Part shown: piece after piece, positions 15,841 to 25,224 of the stretch
How positions within the stretch are numbered: position 1 is the stretch's first letter
How the letters are laid out: each line of letters opens with the position of its first letter
NCBI RefSeq assembly: GCF_030651495.1
Contig: NZ_JAUSFI010000102.1
Coordinates: 1 to 64,000, forward strand
Direction: 5' to 3'
DNA: 64,000 nucleotides
Source: Undibacterium sp.
GTDB lineage: Bacteria > Pseudomonadota > Gammaproteobacteria > Burkholderiales > Burkholderiaceae_D
Made by a program: the position numbers and the translations under genes
Notes under the pieces: generated by a model
Seen by the model: only the letters and a program-made list of their open reading frames with translations
The model's database searches: none
Told to the model about the DNA's origin: nothing

Positions 15841-17269
15841 TTCGGGTGTAGTAATCATGGAACGAGATCGTGTCATAGCGATTTCAGCTTTTGCGCAGGC
15901 AGCAGGAGTTCAGCTAGGTATGCGACGTAGTAGCGTGCACATGTTGTTACCGGATGCGTTGTTTAAACAACGTGAAATAGATCAGGAAAATGCTGTTTTA
16001 CAAACCGTGTCAATCGCTTTGTTGCAGTATTCTCCACAGGTAGCCGAGGCGGAACAAGCCAGCATACTGATCAATATCGGTGCTAGTCTGAGCTTATTTG
16101 GCGGAGTGCGAAAACTCTGTCGACTGGTGATGCAAACTATGTCAATGCTGGGCATTACCGCTACCCTAGGCTGCGCTCCCACCGCGCGTGGTGCGTGGTT
16201 ATTGGCGCACACGGCAACAACGCGGCGCGGCCAATATTGCCTCAGTTTGCATAAACTAACGCGTCATCTTGATGTTCTGCCCGTCGTTTTGCTGCCCTCC
16301 GCCCAACCGTGGCTCGAATGGTTGCAAGGAATCGGCTGCCAGCATCTAGGCGCACTGCGGCGGTTACCTCGCGCCGGTTTGCAAAGACGTTGCGGTAAAG
16401 CGCTATTGGATACTTTAGATTGTGCATATGGGGAGGGCAGCGAACTGCATCAGTGGCTAGAAGTGCCGCCACAATTTACCGCACGCACCGAGTTGCCAGA
16501 CAGGATACAGCATGTCGAAGCTATATTGAATTTTGCCCGCAGCCTGTTGGTACAACTGAATGGTTGGTTATCCAGTAAGCGACTTGCCACAGCAAAAATT
16601 CATTTATGCTTAGAACACGAGCGAGGCCGTCTAGCCATACGCCCTACGCAACTAGATATCGCACTGGCAGAAGCCACCTGGCGAGAAGAACATTTATCGA
16701 ATTTATTAAAAGAGCACCTGGCGCGACTCAAGCTTGATGCGCCAGTTATCGCTATCAGTCTACATGCGACGCAGCTAGAAACCATGCAAACACCCACAGC
16801 ATCCTTATTTCCAGAGCCAGGCGGCACGCAGGAAGAACACCATCGTTTATTAGAACTGCTAGTGGCAAGGCTAGGAGCTGAGAATGTCTTGCAGGCCGCA
16901 CCACAAGCGGATTACCGACCAGAAGTAGCGAATTGCTGGATCTCCGTGATGCAAGTACGTAAACCACTCTGTCTGACAACACAGGCTGGCAATATGATGA
17001 ATCGACCTACATGGCTATTACCGCAAGCCCTGGCTTTGCCAATGCGCCAGCATCGCCCTTGCTATGGCAGTCCGCTAAAAATACTTTCGCCAGCAGAAAG
17101 AATAGAAGCTGGCTGGTGGAATGGGCAATTGGTAGCACGTGATTACTTTATAGCAGAAAATGCCGAGTATCTACGTTGTTGGATCTATCGTGAACGGATC
17201 AGCCCTTCGCAGAATCAGACTAATACTGATAGCGATCCCGTTTGGTATTTACATGGTTTATTTGGATAA
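15710..17269 (+). CDS. imuB: ImuB, Y-family polymerase-like mutagenesis protein
   Basis: The 519-residue protein begins LWLALQMPLISIEAF near residue 23 and continues as an ImpB/MucB/SamB-like Y-family polymerase fold (QAAGVQLGMRRSSV, LQYSPQVAEAEQASILINIGAS). The acidic catalytic residues of active Y-family polymerases are not evident, as expected for ImuB, which works as an adaptor bridging the beta clamp and DnaE2. Several in-frame ATGs exist (15710, 15716, 15722, 15734), so the start is uncertain. No dnaE2 follows: a terminator comes within 40 bases and the next gene is convergent. Confidence 0.82.
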   Translation: MTMLMQTSMPTSIHAQPQVLPRLWLALQMPLISIEAFRPNWLVDSGVVIMERDRVIAISAFAQAAGVQLGMRRSSVHMLLPDALFKQREIDQENAVLQTVSIALLQYSPQVAEAEQASILINIGASLSLFGGVRKLCRLVMQTMSMLGITATLGCAPTARGAWLLAHTATTRRGQYCLSLHKLTRHLDVLPVVLLPSAQPWLEWLQGIGCQHLGALRRLPRAGLQRRCGKALLDTLDCAYGEGSELHQWLEVPPQFTARTELPDRIQHVEAILNFARSLLVQLNGWLSSKRLATAKIHLCLEHERGRLAIRPTQLDIALAEATWREEHLSNLLKEHLARLKLDAPVIAISLHATQLETMQTPTASLFPEPGGTQEEHHRLLELLVARLGAENVLQAAPQADYRPEVANCWISVMQVRKPLCLTTQAGNMMNRPTWLLPQALALPMRQHRPCYGSPLKILSPAERIEAGWWNGQLVARDYFIAENAEYLRCWIYRERISPSQNQTNTDSDPVWYLHGLFG

Positions 17270-17304
17270 ATGTGAAATTTAAAAGTCCAAACACTGACGC
17301 GACA

Positions 17305-17343
17305 TAAAAAAAACCGCAACGCGTAGGTGCTGCGGTTTTTTTA
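17305..17343. terminator. Bidirectional terminator imuB / slyD
   Basis: A hairpin of A-tract plus ACCGCA pairing with TGCGGT and a T-tract lies between the converging imuB and slyD stops. It has A- and T-runs on opposite sides, so it can act in both directions. Confidence 0.8.
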
Positions 17344-17356
17344 ACAAAAATCAACA

Positions 17357-17896
17357 TTAATGAATCGGATGACTACGATATTCGTTTCCCGAATCGTCCT
17401 CATCATCATCATCTTCATGATGACCATGTGCACCGTGTACATGTCCGTGAGCCATTTCTTCGTCACTGGCAGCGCGCACATCGGTAACATTCAGTGTAAA
17501 GCGCAGTGAAATTCCAGCCAGCGGATGATTGCCGTCCAGCACCACTTTATCATCAGCAACATCCGTTACCGTAAACAACAAGGGACTATCTTCATCATCG
17601 CCATCAGGCATACCCTCAAATTGCATACCGACTTCCAAAGGTGTGGGCAAGCGATTACGCGGTTCAACCTTGACCAACTCAGCATCGTACTCGCCGAACG
17701 CATCCGCTGGCTCGACCTGTATCGTGGTGTTAAAACCAGCTTCCTTGCCCTCCAAGGCTTCTTCTATTTTTGGCAAAGTATTTTCGTAGCCACCATGCAA
17801 ATACACCATTGGTTCCAAGCCGTCTTCGATCAGATTATCCTGAGCATCGGACAGTTTATATTGCACCGTAACGACCGTGTTTTTGACTATTTTCAT
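17357..17896 (-). CDS. slyD: FKBP-type peptidyl-prolyl isomerase, SlyD-like
   Basis: The 179-residue protein starts MKIVKNTVVTVQYKLSD and has the SlyD order: FKBP segment, an inserted chaperone flap (about 70-130), the return strand DGNHPLAGISLRF, then a His- and Asp-rich tail (AHGHVHGAHGHHEDDDDEDD). That tail is typical of SlyD, which binds nickel and other metals and helps proline-limited folding. Single gene, convergent with imuB and divergent from the oxygenase gene at 17970. Confidence 0.9.
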   Translation of the reverse strand: MKIVKNTVVTVQYKLSDAQDNLIEDGLEPMVYLHGGYENTLPKIEEALEGKEAGFNTTIQVEPADAFGEYDAELVKVEPRNRLPTPLEVGMQFEGMPDGDDEDSPLLFTVTDVADDKVVLDGNHPLAGISLRFTLNVTDVRAASDEEMAHGHVHGAHGHHEDDDDEDDSGNEYRSHPIH

Positions 17897-17969
17897 GCTA
17901 ATTCCTTAAAATTTAGTTCGCAAACAGATTATACCGTTTGTGCTGCACAGCCACGCCTATAATACGAAT

Positions 17970-19115
17970 ATGAAAAAATTATCTAATAAATTACCGCTGT
18001 TAGGCGGCCTCACCCCTGACCAGTTCCTCAACGAATACTGGCATAAAAAACCGCTCTTAATTCGACAGGCAATGCCTGACTTCACCCCTCTATTGAGCGT
18101 CGAAGAATTGTTCGATCTCGCCAGGCGGGATGATGTAGAGTCTCGACTGATCAGTTTTTTCAAGCAACATTGGGAAATGAAAAATGGTCCGTTTGATCAA
18201 TTACCAGTAAAAGAAAAAAAAGACTGGACCTTGCTGGTTCAAGGTGTCAACTTACATCATCGACAAGCAGACGCACTTTTGCGTCAATTTAGCTTCATTC
18301 CAGATGCCAGACTTGATGATCTAATGATCAGCTATGCTAAAGATGGTGGTGGTGTTGGTCCGCATTTTGATTCGTATGATGTGTTTTTACTACAGGCACA
18401 TGGTCAGCGCCGTTGGAAAATTGGCGCACAAAAAGATTTATCCATCGTCGAAGGCATGCCTTTAAAAATCCTGCGCAACTTCCAACCAGAACAAGAGTTT
18501 GTATTGGAGCCGGGAGATATGCTGTATTTGCCGCCACACTACGCTCATGATGGCATAGCGATCGGCGACTGCATGACTTACTCTGTCGGCTTTCGTGCGC
18601 CCTCATTTCAGGAACTGGGTGAAGCTTTTCTTCACTTTATGTCTGACTCCATTGATTTACCCGGTCGTTACGCCGATCCGGATTTAAAAGCCAGTCCGCG
18701 TCCAGCCGAAATAAGTACGGAAATGCTCGATACCATTGCAGAACAACTGGCTAAAATCAAATTCACAAAAGATGATATGACGATCTTTTTGGGCGAACAT
18801 CTGACAGAGCCCAAATCCAACGTCTTTTTCACGTCTTCTCCGAAGACGCTTACACTAAAACGTTTTACCCAGTCTGCGCAAAAAAATGGTGTTTCACTTT
18901 CTTTGAAGACACAAATGCTTTACAAAGGAAAGCATGTTTTTATTAATGGTGAATCTTTTGCTGTTGGCAAGGAAGATAAATTAAGTCTGAGCAAACTAGC
19001 AAATCAAAGGTACTTGGATGCTGCAGATATGAATTCAGCCTCCACCGATGCACTCGAAGCATTTTGCATGTGGTATGAAGACGGTTGGCTGGAATTAAAT
19101 GAGAGTAAAAGCTAA
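17970..19115 (+). CDS. roxA: Ribosomal protein arginine hydroxylase (RoxA/YcfD-like cupin)
   Basis: The 381-residue protein matches the YcfD/RoxA family of JmjC-type 2OG oxygenases, which hydroxylate an Arg of ribosomal protein L16. GPHFDSYDVFLLQ supplies the His-x-Asp iron ligands and LPPHYAHDGIA the distal His. FLNEYWHKKPLLIRQA near the N-terminus is characteristic. The ATG at 17970 is chosen because the protein aligns with family starts there. The longer frame back to 17940 has only a non-ATG start. Confidence 0.87.
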   Translation: MKKLSNKLPLLGGLTPDQFLNEYWHKKPLLIRQAMPDFTPLLSVEELFDLARRDDVESRLISFFKQHWEMKNGPFDQLPVKEKKDWTLLVQGVNLHHRQADALLRQFSFIPDARLDDLMISYAKDGGGVGPHFDSYDVFLLQAHGQRRWKIGAQKDLSIVEGMPLKILRNFQPEQEFVLEPGDMLYLPPHYAHDGIAIGDCMTYSVGFRAPSFQELGEAFLHFMSDSIDLPGRYADPDLKASPRPAEISTEMLDTIAEQLAKIKFTKDDMTIFLGEHLTEPKSNVFFTSSPKTLTLKRFTQSAQKNGVSLSLKTQMLYKGKHVFINGESFAVGKEDKLSLSKLANQRYLDAADMNSASTDALEAFCMWYEDGWLELNESKS

Positions 19116-19304
19116 GCAAATAATTTTAAATAGAAAATGATGTTTTTTTACAGAAACTATCTCTTTTACTCAAATCGTTGTTCGGTTTTAATAAGAAAAT
19201 TAATTTTTTCTGAAATAATTTCTATATAGAGAGTAAAAACGCATCTATAGCTATTCTATTACTGAAAAAATCATTATAATCTTGCGTTAGGAAACTTTCG
19301 TAGG

Positions 19305-19332
19305 GGCCGCAATATCTGTTTGATATTGCGCC
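19305..19332 (+). other. Stem-loop in the leader of the lipoprotein gene
   Basis: GCAATATC (19309-19316) and GATATTGC (19322-19329) form a perfect 8-bp stem with a 5-base loop. It is extended by GGC/GCC across one bulged C. There is no T-run after it. It lies 90 bases before the lipoprotein ATG in a 306-base gene-free stretch and could be an mRNA-stabilising or regulatory structure. Nothing else is recognisable in this gap. Confidence 0.45.
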
Positions 19333-19421
19333 AACGAATTAACCTATAGAGCGATAATTACCGGTAATTATTCATCTTGAATTTTGATATTATTTTTGAT
19401 CTACTTATTGAAAGCACTAAC

Positions 19422-19670
19422 ATGAAAAAATCATTTCTGCTCGTATCCCTGTTGGCAATCACTTTAGCTGCTTGCGGCAAAAAAGAAGAAGCTCCAGTTG
19501 CATCAGCGCCAGCAGCAGTTGTTGAAGCAGCTGCAACAGCAGCATCTACAGCAACTGCTGCAGCTGCAACAGTTGATGCTGCAGCTGCTTCCGTAGGCGT
19601 AGCCGCAGCAGCAGTTGAAACAGCAGCAGCTTCAGTAGGCGCAGCTGCTTCTGCAGCTTCTGCAAAGTAA
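19422..19670 (+). CDS. Small alanine-rich lipoprotein
   Basis: The 82-residue product has a lipoprotein signal with lipobox LAAC (Cys about residue 19), followed by a charged GKKEEAP and then an almost pure Ala/Val/Thr/Ser tail. That tail carries repeats of the type VxxAAASVGxAA. It should be anchored by lipid in a membrane and the tail should be helical. I do not recognise a function. ATG 19422 gives a perfect signal peptide, so the longer frame upstream is not used. Confidence 0.75.
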   Translation: MKKSFLLVSLLAITLAACGKKEEAPVASAPAAVVEAAATAASTATAAAATVDAAAASVGVAAAAVETAAASVGAAASAASAK

Positions 19671-19685
19671 TTTTTTTATTACTTT

Positions 19686-19717
19686 AAAAAGCCGACTTAA
19701 AAGTCGGCTTTTTTTTA
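19686..19717 (+). terminator. Terminator of the lipoprotein gene
   Basis: AAAAGCCGACTT and AAGTCGGCTTTT form a strong hairpin followed by a run of T. It begins 15 bases after the lipoprotein stop. The roughly 230 bases between this and the bamC terminator hold nothing recognisable. Confidence 0.85.
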
Positions 19718-19949
19718 TTCTGTTTCGAGATTGAAAATAACCGTAACTGAAATCATTGTCTTGACGAGACGAGGCTATAGCTAGCGAATCTGATTTGAAA
19801 ATCGAATTACTAGCCAGCATTCACCAACCACCCTATACTAGGCATCATTACTTTTCAAACTGACAAGTTCATCAGAAACACCTTTAGTATTAAAAAAACA
19901 GACTGTCGAGAACATTGAGTAATTTTTCAAAAAATCCCACCATTTTTAT

Positions 19950-19986
19950 TAAAAAAAAACGCAAACCATTAAATGGTTCACGTTTT
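19950..19986 (-). terminator. Terminator after bamC
   Basis: On the minus strand, AACGTGAACCAT / ATGGTTTGCGTT form a hairpin followed by about nine T. It lies shortly after the bamC stop at 20009. Confidence 0.7.
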
Positions 19987-20008
19987 CATAGCTGAACTGC
20001 CAAGAAAT

Positions 20009-21178
20009 TTATTTCAATTGCTCATTAAGTAATAACAAAATTTTATCCGCTACCGAAGATATTTCGATCTTCCCATCATTACCGAGCACTGTTACGCGAC
20101 TAACCTCACCAAAATCTTTCACGAGGATGCGATATTTTTGAGCATTTTTTGTAGCATCACTACTTCCCCATGAGAACAGCTTAGAAAGCATACCATCACT
20201 AGCTCCCTTGGTTTTTGCATCAATATCCTGGTTAATATAACGAACAAAATACAAACCCTGTGAGCGATCACGATCCTCTACCGTAAATCCGATGCGATCT
20301 AGCGCAAGACCAACTCGACGCCATGAACGGTCAAAACCTTCATCTGTTTCAACGTAACTTAAATTATTTTCCTTTAACAACTTGGAACGAAGCTTTAATG
20401 GCGATGCGGCATTAACGACCACCTTAGCTCGCTCACTATCGGAACCCAAGCGCACCATTAAGCGTGACAAAAACTCCGCCTCAAGACCACTGTCAGATGC
20501 TCTCGGCGTCCAGGCAGTACTATCTTTTTGATTTCCAACCAGCACTTCTTGTGCCCCGCGGTGACTTATGTAGATTTCAACATTCCCGTTTGCAGTACGC
20601 TCAATGCGGGTGCGAAATTTATCACGCTCTCCGGTTGAATACAAAGAGTCAAGAACCTTACCTAACGTATTACGCAGAATATCCTGAGGAATTTTAGCGC
20701 GATTTTCGGCCCAGTCAGTTTCCATCACACCTGCAGACTGATTTTCGACACTAATCAAAAAGCCAAGCTCTTGCCAAAAATCTTTCAACTGTGGCCATAA
20801 TGCCTCTGGCGTCTGCTTAACAATCAACCATCGCTGCGACCCATCACGCTCGATACGCATATCCTGTATTTGATTTGGCGCAATTATCGATGTTGCTGAT
20901 GCCGTTATCGCACCATTGCCACCTTTTTGCAAATTGTAACTGGATGCAGTGGCACTACCCTGATTCGCCTCAGGAATAGAAAAACGACTATCCCTGCGGA
21001 TCTGCGTCAAATCTGGCGGGACTTCCAAAGAAACGGCAGTTGCCTTGCTTGCACTTTTGTAATCGATACGGTCTGACTCAAGGATATTACCAACAGAACT
21101 ACAGCCACTTAAACTGATCACGCCAGCCAGTGCTAAAGCACGAATCATCCCTTTTTTAGCAACAAAGCTTTTTGCCAT
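20009..21178 (-). CDS. bamC: BamC, outer membrane assembly lipoprotein
   Basis: The 389-residue protein begins with a lipoprotein signal (ALAGVISLSGC) and an extended N-terminus with VSLEVPPDLTQ, the BamC segment that contacts BamD. Two helix-grip-like domains follow (QTPEALWPQLKDFWQELGF and ESLRRV-like SWRRVGLALDRIGF). It is a subunit of the BAM complex for outer membrane beta-barrel insertion. ATG 21178 starts right before the signal peptide. It lies downstream of dapA, an order also seen in enterobacteria. Confidence 0.88.
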   Translation of the reverse strand: MAKSFVAKKGMIRALALAGVISLSGCSSVGNILESDRIDYKSASKATAVSLEVPPDLTQIRRDSRFSIPEANQGSATASSYNLQKGGNGAITASATSIIAPNQIQDMRIERDGSQRWLIVKQTPEALWPQLKDFWQELGFLISVENQSAGVMETDWAENRAKIPQDILRNTLGKVLDSLYSTGERDKFRTRIERTANGNVEIYISHRGAQEVLVGNQKDSTAWTPRASDSGLEAEFLSRLMVRLGSDSERAKVVVNAASPLKLRSKLLKENNLSYVETDEGFDRSWRRVGLALDRIGFTVEDRDRSQGLYFVRYINQDIDAKTKGASDGMLSKLFSWGSSDATKNAQKYRILVKDFGEVSRVTVLGNDGKIEISSVADKILLLLNEQLK

Positions 21179-21260
21179 GTGAAAATCCCTACAAATTATT
21201 ATCAATTAAAATCTGAATCGACGCCAATCAGGTAACAGATAGATACCCGTTTCAGCAACA

Positions 21261-22145
21261 TTATTGTAATACGCCTGCTTCACGCAAAGCGGCACGAACA
21301 GTCTCATGATATTGCTCAGCCAATGGAACCAATGGCAAGCGCATACCAGTTGGTATCAGACCCATTTCAGTCATTGCCCATTTTACAGGTAGAGGATTTG
21401 GCTCAATAAACAGTTTATTGTGCAATGGAATCATGCGATTATTGATGGCAATCGCTTCTTTGATATCACCACGCATTGCGGCAACACACAGTTCATGCAT
21501 AGCACGCGGTGCAACGTTAGCCGTAACAGAGATATTTCCCTTGCCGCCGCAAAACATCAATGCCATTGCTGTCGCATCATCACCCGAATAAACTGCAAAG
21601 GATGAAGGTGCCTGACGAATCAAATCTGTGTCACGGCCAATATTACCGCTTGCCTCTTTAACACCGATAATGCCAGGAACCTGCGCCAGACGCAGCATGG
21701 TTTCATTCGACATATCCGCAATCGTACGGCCAGGCACATTGTACAAAATGACAGGAATATCGACTGATTCAGCGATTTTTTTGAAATGCTGATACATGCC
21801 CTCTTGCGTAGGACGATTGTAATATGGCACCACTTGCAACGAAGCATCTGCGCCAATATTTTTAGCAAACGTCGTCAATACTATCGCTTCTGCAGTGGAG
21901 TTGCCACCGGAACCGGCAATAATAGGAATGCGCTTATTAGTGTGCTCAACCGCAACACGAATCAACTCACAATGCTCTTCAACCGTGACAGTAGGCGACT
22001 CACCTGTGGTGCCGACAATCACAATACCATCGGTACCTTCCGCAATATGCCAGTCAATTAACTTGCGCAAGCAAGGTAAATCGAGGCTACCGTCAGCGTG
22101 CATGGGGGTCACAATAGCAACCAGACTTCCTTGAATCATAGTCAT
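21261..22145 (-). CDS. dapA: 4-hydroxy-tetrahydrodipicolinate synthase
   Basis: The 294-residue enzyme condenses pyruvate and aspartate semialdehyde in lysine and diaminopimelate synthesis. Visible motifs are [24 protein letters not shown] (the Tyr of the catalytic triad) and [10 protein letters not shown] (Schiff-base Lys). Length is standard. Two ATGs two codons apart (22145, 22139) are possible starts. Confidence 0.95.
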   Translation of the reverse strand: MTMIQGSLVAIVTPMHADGSLDLPCLRKLIDWHIAEGTDGIVIVGTTGESPTVTVEEHCELIRVAVEHTNKRIPIIAGSGGNSTAEAIVLTTFAKNIGADASLQVVPYYNRPTQEGMYQHFKKIAESVDIPVILYNVPGRTIADMSNETMLRLAQVPGIIGVKEASGNIGRDTDLIRQAPSSFAVYSGDDATAMALMFCGGKGNISVTANVAPRAMHELCVAAMRGDIKEAIAINNRMIPLHNKLFIEPNPLPVKWAMTEMGLIPTGMRLPLVPLAEQYHETVRAALREAGVLQ

Positions 22146-22222
22146 GTTAGCGCAAGAAAAAGTAAAACAATGATTGTAGCGGATCGCCCACTTCTATGGG
22201 CAAGAATCGCTTAAAAATGACT

Positions 22223-22828
22223 TCAAATACTATCAAGTCTGTCATCGGACGGATTCGAGTGTGAGATAGATCGAATGCAAATACGCTGCACTATCGCCGG
22301 ATGCGGATGCTCGACATAACCATGCTCGTAAGCGATACAGTGATTTTTTCTTTCAGTCCTTGAATCAGACAGCAATTGATTTAGAAGTTCCCCTGATTGG
22401 AGTAAAAAATCTGGATTCCGAGGTCTGCCATAGACTTCATTCCCCTTGGAAAAAGTCTCATAAATCAAAACTCCCTCCTCTTTTAAAGAGGATATCAATC
22501 GTTCAAATAAGGGGCGGTACAGATAATTGGTAACAACAATGCCAGAAAACATATTGGCATCAAATGGCCAAGTACCCTCCCCACTCTCGACATCTTGCGA
22601 TGATGCCTCAAGATCTACCCGAAAACAACGCGCTCCCAGCGCCTCCAATGGTTTCAGCAATACAGCGTCTTTGTCGAGCGCCCACACTTCATAACCGGCA
22701 TCCAGCAATAGACGAGTATGACGTCCACCACCGCATGCAAGATCAAGTACTGGACCCTGATCGCGAGGGATAAGTGAAAAAAAGCGCTGCACCCACGATG
22801 AGGCTACTAAATCAGATAAATGCGGCAT
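22223..22828 (-). CDS. Class I SAM-dependent methyltransferase
   Basis: The 201-residue protein has motif I LDLACGGGRHTRLLL and the acidic residue after it (VWALDKD), followed by FSGIVVTNYLYRPLF and VLIYETF. The fold is a standard class I methyltransferase and resembles TehB-like proteins. The substrate is unknown. It lies between dapA and an M50 protease gene with a gap of about 45 bases to the latter. Confidence 0.8.
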   Translation of the reverse strand: MPHLSDLVASSWVQRFFSLIPRDQGPVLDLACGGGRHTRLLLDAGYEVWALDKDAVLLKPLEALGARCFRVDLEASSQDVESGEGTWPFDANMFSGIVVTNYLYRPLFERLISSLKEEGVLIYETFSKGNEVYGRPRNPDFLLQSGELLNQLLSDSRTERKNHCIAYEHGYVEHPHPAIVQRICIRSISHSNPSDDRLDSI

Positions 22829-22873
22829 ATTTCAGTAGTTTTAAATTAAACAAAAAAGAAAAATACTCGGCAA

Positions 22874-23533
22874 TTAACCCAGCAAAAAACTAAAAGGAGA
22901 GATCAATATCTGCAACAGTACATTTGATATCAACATTACCGGTGCCATCCAAAACTGCAAAACGTGCAGCATCACCAAGCCCATGACAATAAAGAACCCA
23001 TACGGTTCAATCTGCGCGAATTTGTGCGCCAGTTTATACGGCAACAAACTGACTGCAATTCTGCCACCGTCGAGAGGTGGAATAGGAAATAAATTAAATG
23101 CAAACATCACTAAGTTCGTCAGCACCCCTGCCCTAGCCATATGCAAAAAGAAATCTTCATCCAGATGAAACGAATGCAAAGTTAAGGCAAAGATCATCCA
23201 TAAAAAAGCCATCAAAAAATTGGCTGCAGGCCCAGCTAAGGAAACCCAAGCCATATCTCGCTTAGGTTTATGTAAATTCGCAAAATTGATTGGTACCGGT
23301 TTGGCATAACCAAACAAAAATGCGCCTCCCGTTGCCATATACAGCACTGCGGGTATGACTATCGTGCCGAACGGGTCAATGTGGACCAAGGGATTCAAAC
23401 TGACCCGTCCTTGACTGTAAGCTGTCATATCGCCAAAAAATCTGGCTGCATAAGCGTGTGCAGCCTCATGCAGGGTAATGGCAAAGATCACGGGCAGTGC
23501 ATACACTGCTATCGTTTGAATAAGCTCGTTCAT
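22874..23533 (-). CDS. Site-2 protease family (M50) membrane protein
   Basis: The 219-residue membrane protein has the metalloprotease motif HEAAH near residue 22 and NLFPIPPLDGG near residue 145, which supplies the third metal ligand. Several hydrophobic segments follow. There is no PDZ domain. This short family is conserved next to Sua5/YciO-type and trpS genes in betaproteobacteria. The substrate is unknown. Confidence 0.85.
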   Translation of the reverse strand: MNELIQTIAVYALPVIFAITLHEAAHAYAARFFGDMTAYSQGRVSLNPLVHIDPFGTIVIPAVLYMATGGAFLFGYAKPVPINFANLHKPKRDMAWVSLAGPAANFLMAFLWMIFALTLHSFHLDEDFFLHMARAGVLTNLVMFAFNLFPIPPLDGGRIAVSLLPYKLAHKFAQIEPYGFFIVMGLVMLHVLQFWMAPVMLISNVLLQILISPFSFLLG

Positions 23534-23580
23534 GAATGGAATTTTAATTGAGAAGAACTACATAAAAGAAAAGGGGGAAC

Positions 23581-24204
23581 TCACAAACCGAACATGGCCG
23601 CATCACCCCTGCCCTGCCGGATTAATTCGGGCAATTCATTCGTCATATCAATGACCGTAGTTGGCACTAAACTGCAGGCACCACCATCTATCACCAATTC
23701 AACCATTTTCTCCAGCCGTTCGCGTACCAATTCAGGATCGGTCAATGGCTCATCCTCATCCGGCAGGATGAGTGTAGTACCAAGCAAAGGCTGACGTAAT
23801 TCTTCCAGTATGACGTGTGTAATACGATTCTCTGGCACCCGTAAACCTATGGTCTTGCGCGAAGGATGGCTGAGGCGGCGAGGCACTTCTTTAGTCGCCT
23901 CCAAAATAACCGTGTACGGACCCGGGGTGGCCGCCTTCAACATCCTGAACTGGCGATTATCCACCTTGGCATATACGGCAATTTCGGACAAATCCCGACA
24001 TAACAAGGTCAGATGATGCTTATCATCGACACCGCGGATACGACGCAAACGCGTCACGGCATCCTTATCATCCAGATGGCACACCAAGGCATAGCAGGAA
24101 TCTGTAGGCAAGGCAACGATGCCGCCTTGATCAATAATTTGCACCGCTTGCTTGATCAAGCGTAATTGCGGATTATCAGGGTGAATTTGAAAAAATTGGC
24201 TCAT
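23581..24204 (-). CDS. Sua5/YciO/YrdC-type L-threonylcarbamoyladenylate synthase-like protein
   Basis: The 207-residue product has GGIVALPTDSCYALVC and RIRGVDDKHHLTLLC, characteristic of the YrdC/YciO fold, then PGPYTVILEATKEVPRR. The sequence fits the YciO branch better than TsaC, so a direct role in tRNA t6A synthesis is not certain. There is no C-terminal Sua5 domain. Confidence 0.85.
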   Translation of the reverse strand: MSQFFQIHPDNPQLRLIKQAVQIIDQGGIVALPTDSCYALVCHLDDKDAVTRLRRIRGVDDKHHLTLLCRDLSEIAVYAKVDNRQFRMLKAATPGPYTVILEATKEVPRRLSHPSRKTIGLRVPENRITHVILEELRQPLLGTTLILPDEDEPLTDPELVRERLEKMVELVIDGGACSLVPTTVIDMTNELPELIRQGRGDAAMFGL

Positions 24205-24257
24205 ATTAAAGAAGAAAGACGGCAGCCAATGCTACCGCCGGAAGGTTTAAACAAACA

Positions 24258-25133
24258 TTATTTTAAATTTTGCAACGCGGCAATTCGTTGCTCCATCGGA
24301 GGATGGGTAGAAAACAGTGCCCCCCAGCCCGGCTTATCACTGATGCCAGCAGCGGCCATGGACTTAGGCAACTCGCCCGGAGTCATTCCTCCCAACCGTG
24401 CCAGAGCATGAATCATGGGCAATTGATTTCCCAATAATTTTGCTGAACCCGCATCTGCACGGAATTCACGTTGACGCGAGAACCAAGCCACGATGATCGA
24501 TGCTGCAATACCAAACACCATTTCACAAACAAATACGGTGACCATATAACCAACACCAGGCCTGTCATCATCACCATTGCGGAACACCGCTTTATCAATG
24601 GCGTAACCTACCACGCGCGCCAGAAACACCACAAAAGTATTCACTACGCCCTGCACCAGGGTCATCGTTACCATATCGCCGTTGGCAATGTGGGCAATTT
24701 CATGGCCGAGTACGGCTTCGACTTCTTCCTTGGTCATACTCTCCAGCAAGCCTGTCGAGACTGCAACCAAAGCGGAATTTTTGAATGCACCGGTAGCAAA
24801 AGCATTCGCCTCGCCGTTATAGACAGCGACTTCAGGCATGCTAATACCAGCCCGTTCAGATAGGCTTTTTACCGTATTGATCAGCCACAGTTCAGTTGAT
24901 GAAGAAGGCGCATCAATTACTCGTGCACCTGTGGACCATTTTGCCATCGGCTTACTGATAAGCAAGGAGAAAAAGGCGCCAGTAAAGCCCACTACTAACG
25001 AGAACGCCATCAGCGTCCCCATGTTCAAACCGTTTGCGCTCAAATAGCGATTCACACCCAGCAGCGACAATACGGTTGACATTACCAGCATCACGGCAAG
25101 GTTTGTTGCTAAAAATAACAAGATACGTTTCAT
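24258..25133 (-). CDS. htpX: HtpX, membrane zinc metalloprotease
   Basis: The 291-residue protein starts [16 protein letters not shown] and shows two N-terminal membrane helices. The zinc motif [10 protein letters not shown] lies near residue 140, then two more hydrophobic segments and the ending [15 protein letters not shown]. HtpX degrades misfolded inner membrane proteins. ATG 25133 is preferred to the upstream ATG at 25148 because family members start MKRI. Confidence 0.93.
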   Translation of the reverse strand: MKRILLFLATNLAVMLVMSTVLSLLGVNRYLSANGLNMGTLMAFSLVVGFTGAFFSLLISKPMAKWSTGARVIDAPSSSTELWLINTVKSLSERAGISMPEVAVYNGEANAFATGAFKNSALVAVSTGLLESMTKEEVEAVLGHEIAHIANGDMVTMTLVQGVVNTFVVFLARVVGYAIDKAVFRNGDDDRPGVGYMVTVFVCEMVFGIAASIIVAWFSRQREFRADAGSAKLLGNQLPMIHALARLGGMTPGELPKSMAAAGISDKPGWGALFSTHPPMEQRIAALQNLK

Positions 25134-25224
25134 GCAAATATCCTTCAAACGTTAAACGCGCTGATTAGATGAGTAGCGATAGATGCGGCTGCCAGTGAAA
25201 AAATCAAGCTCGACGGCACCTAAA

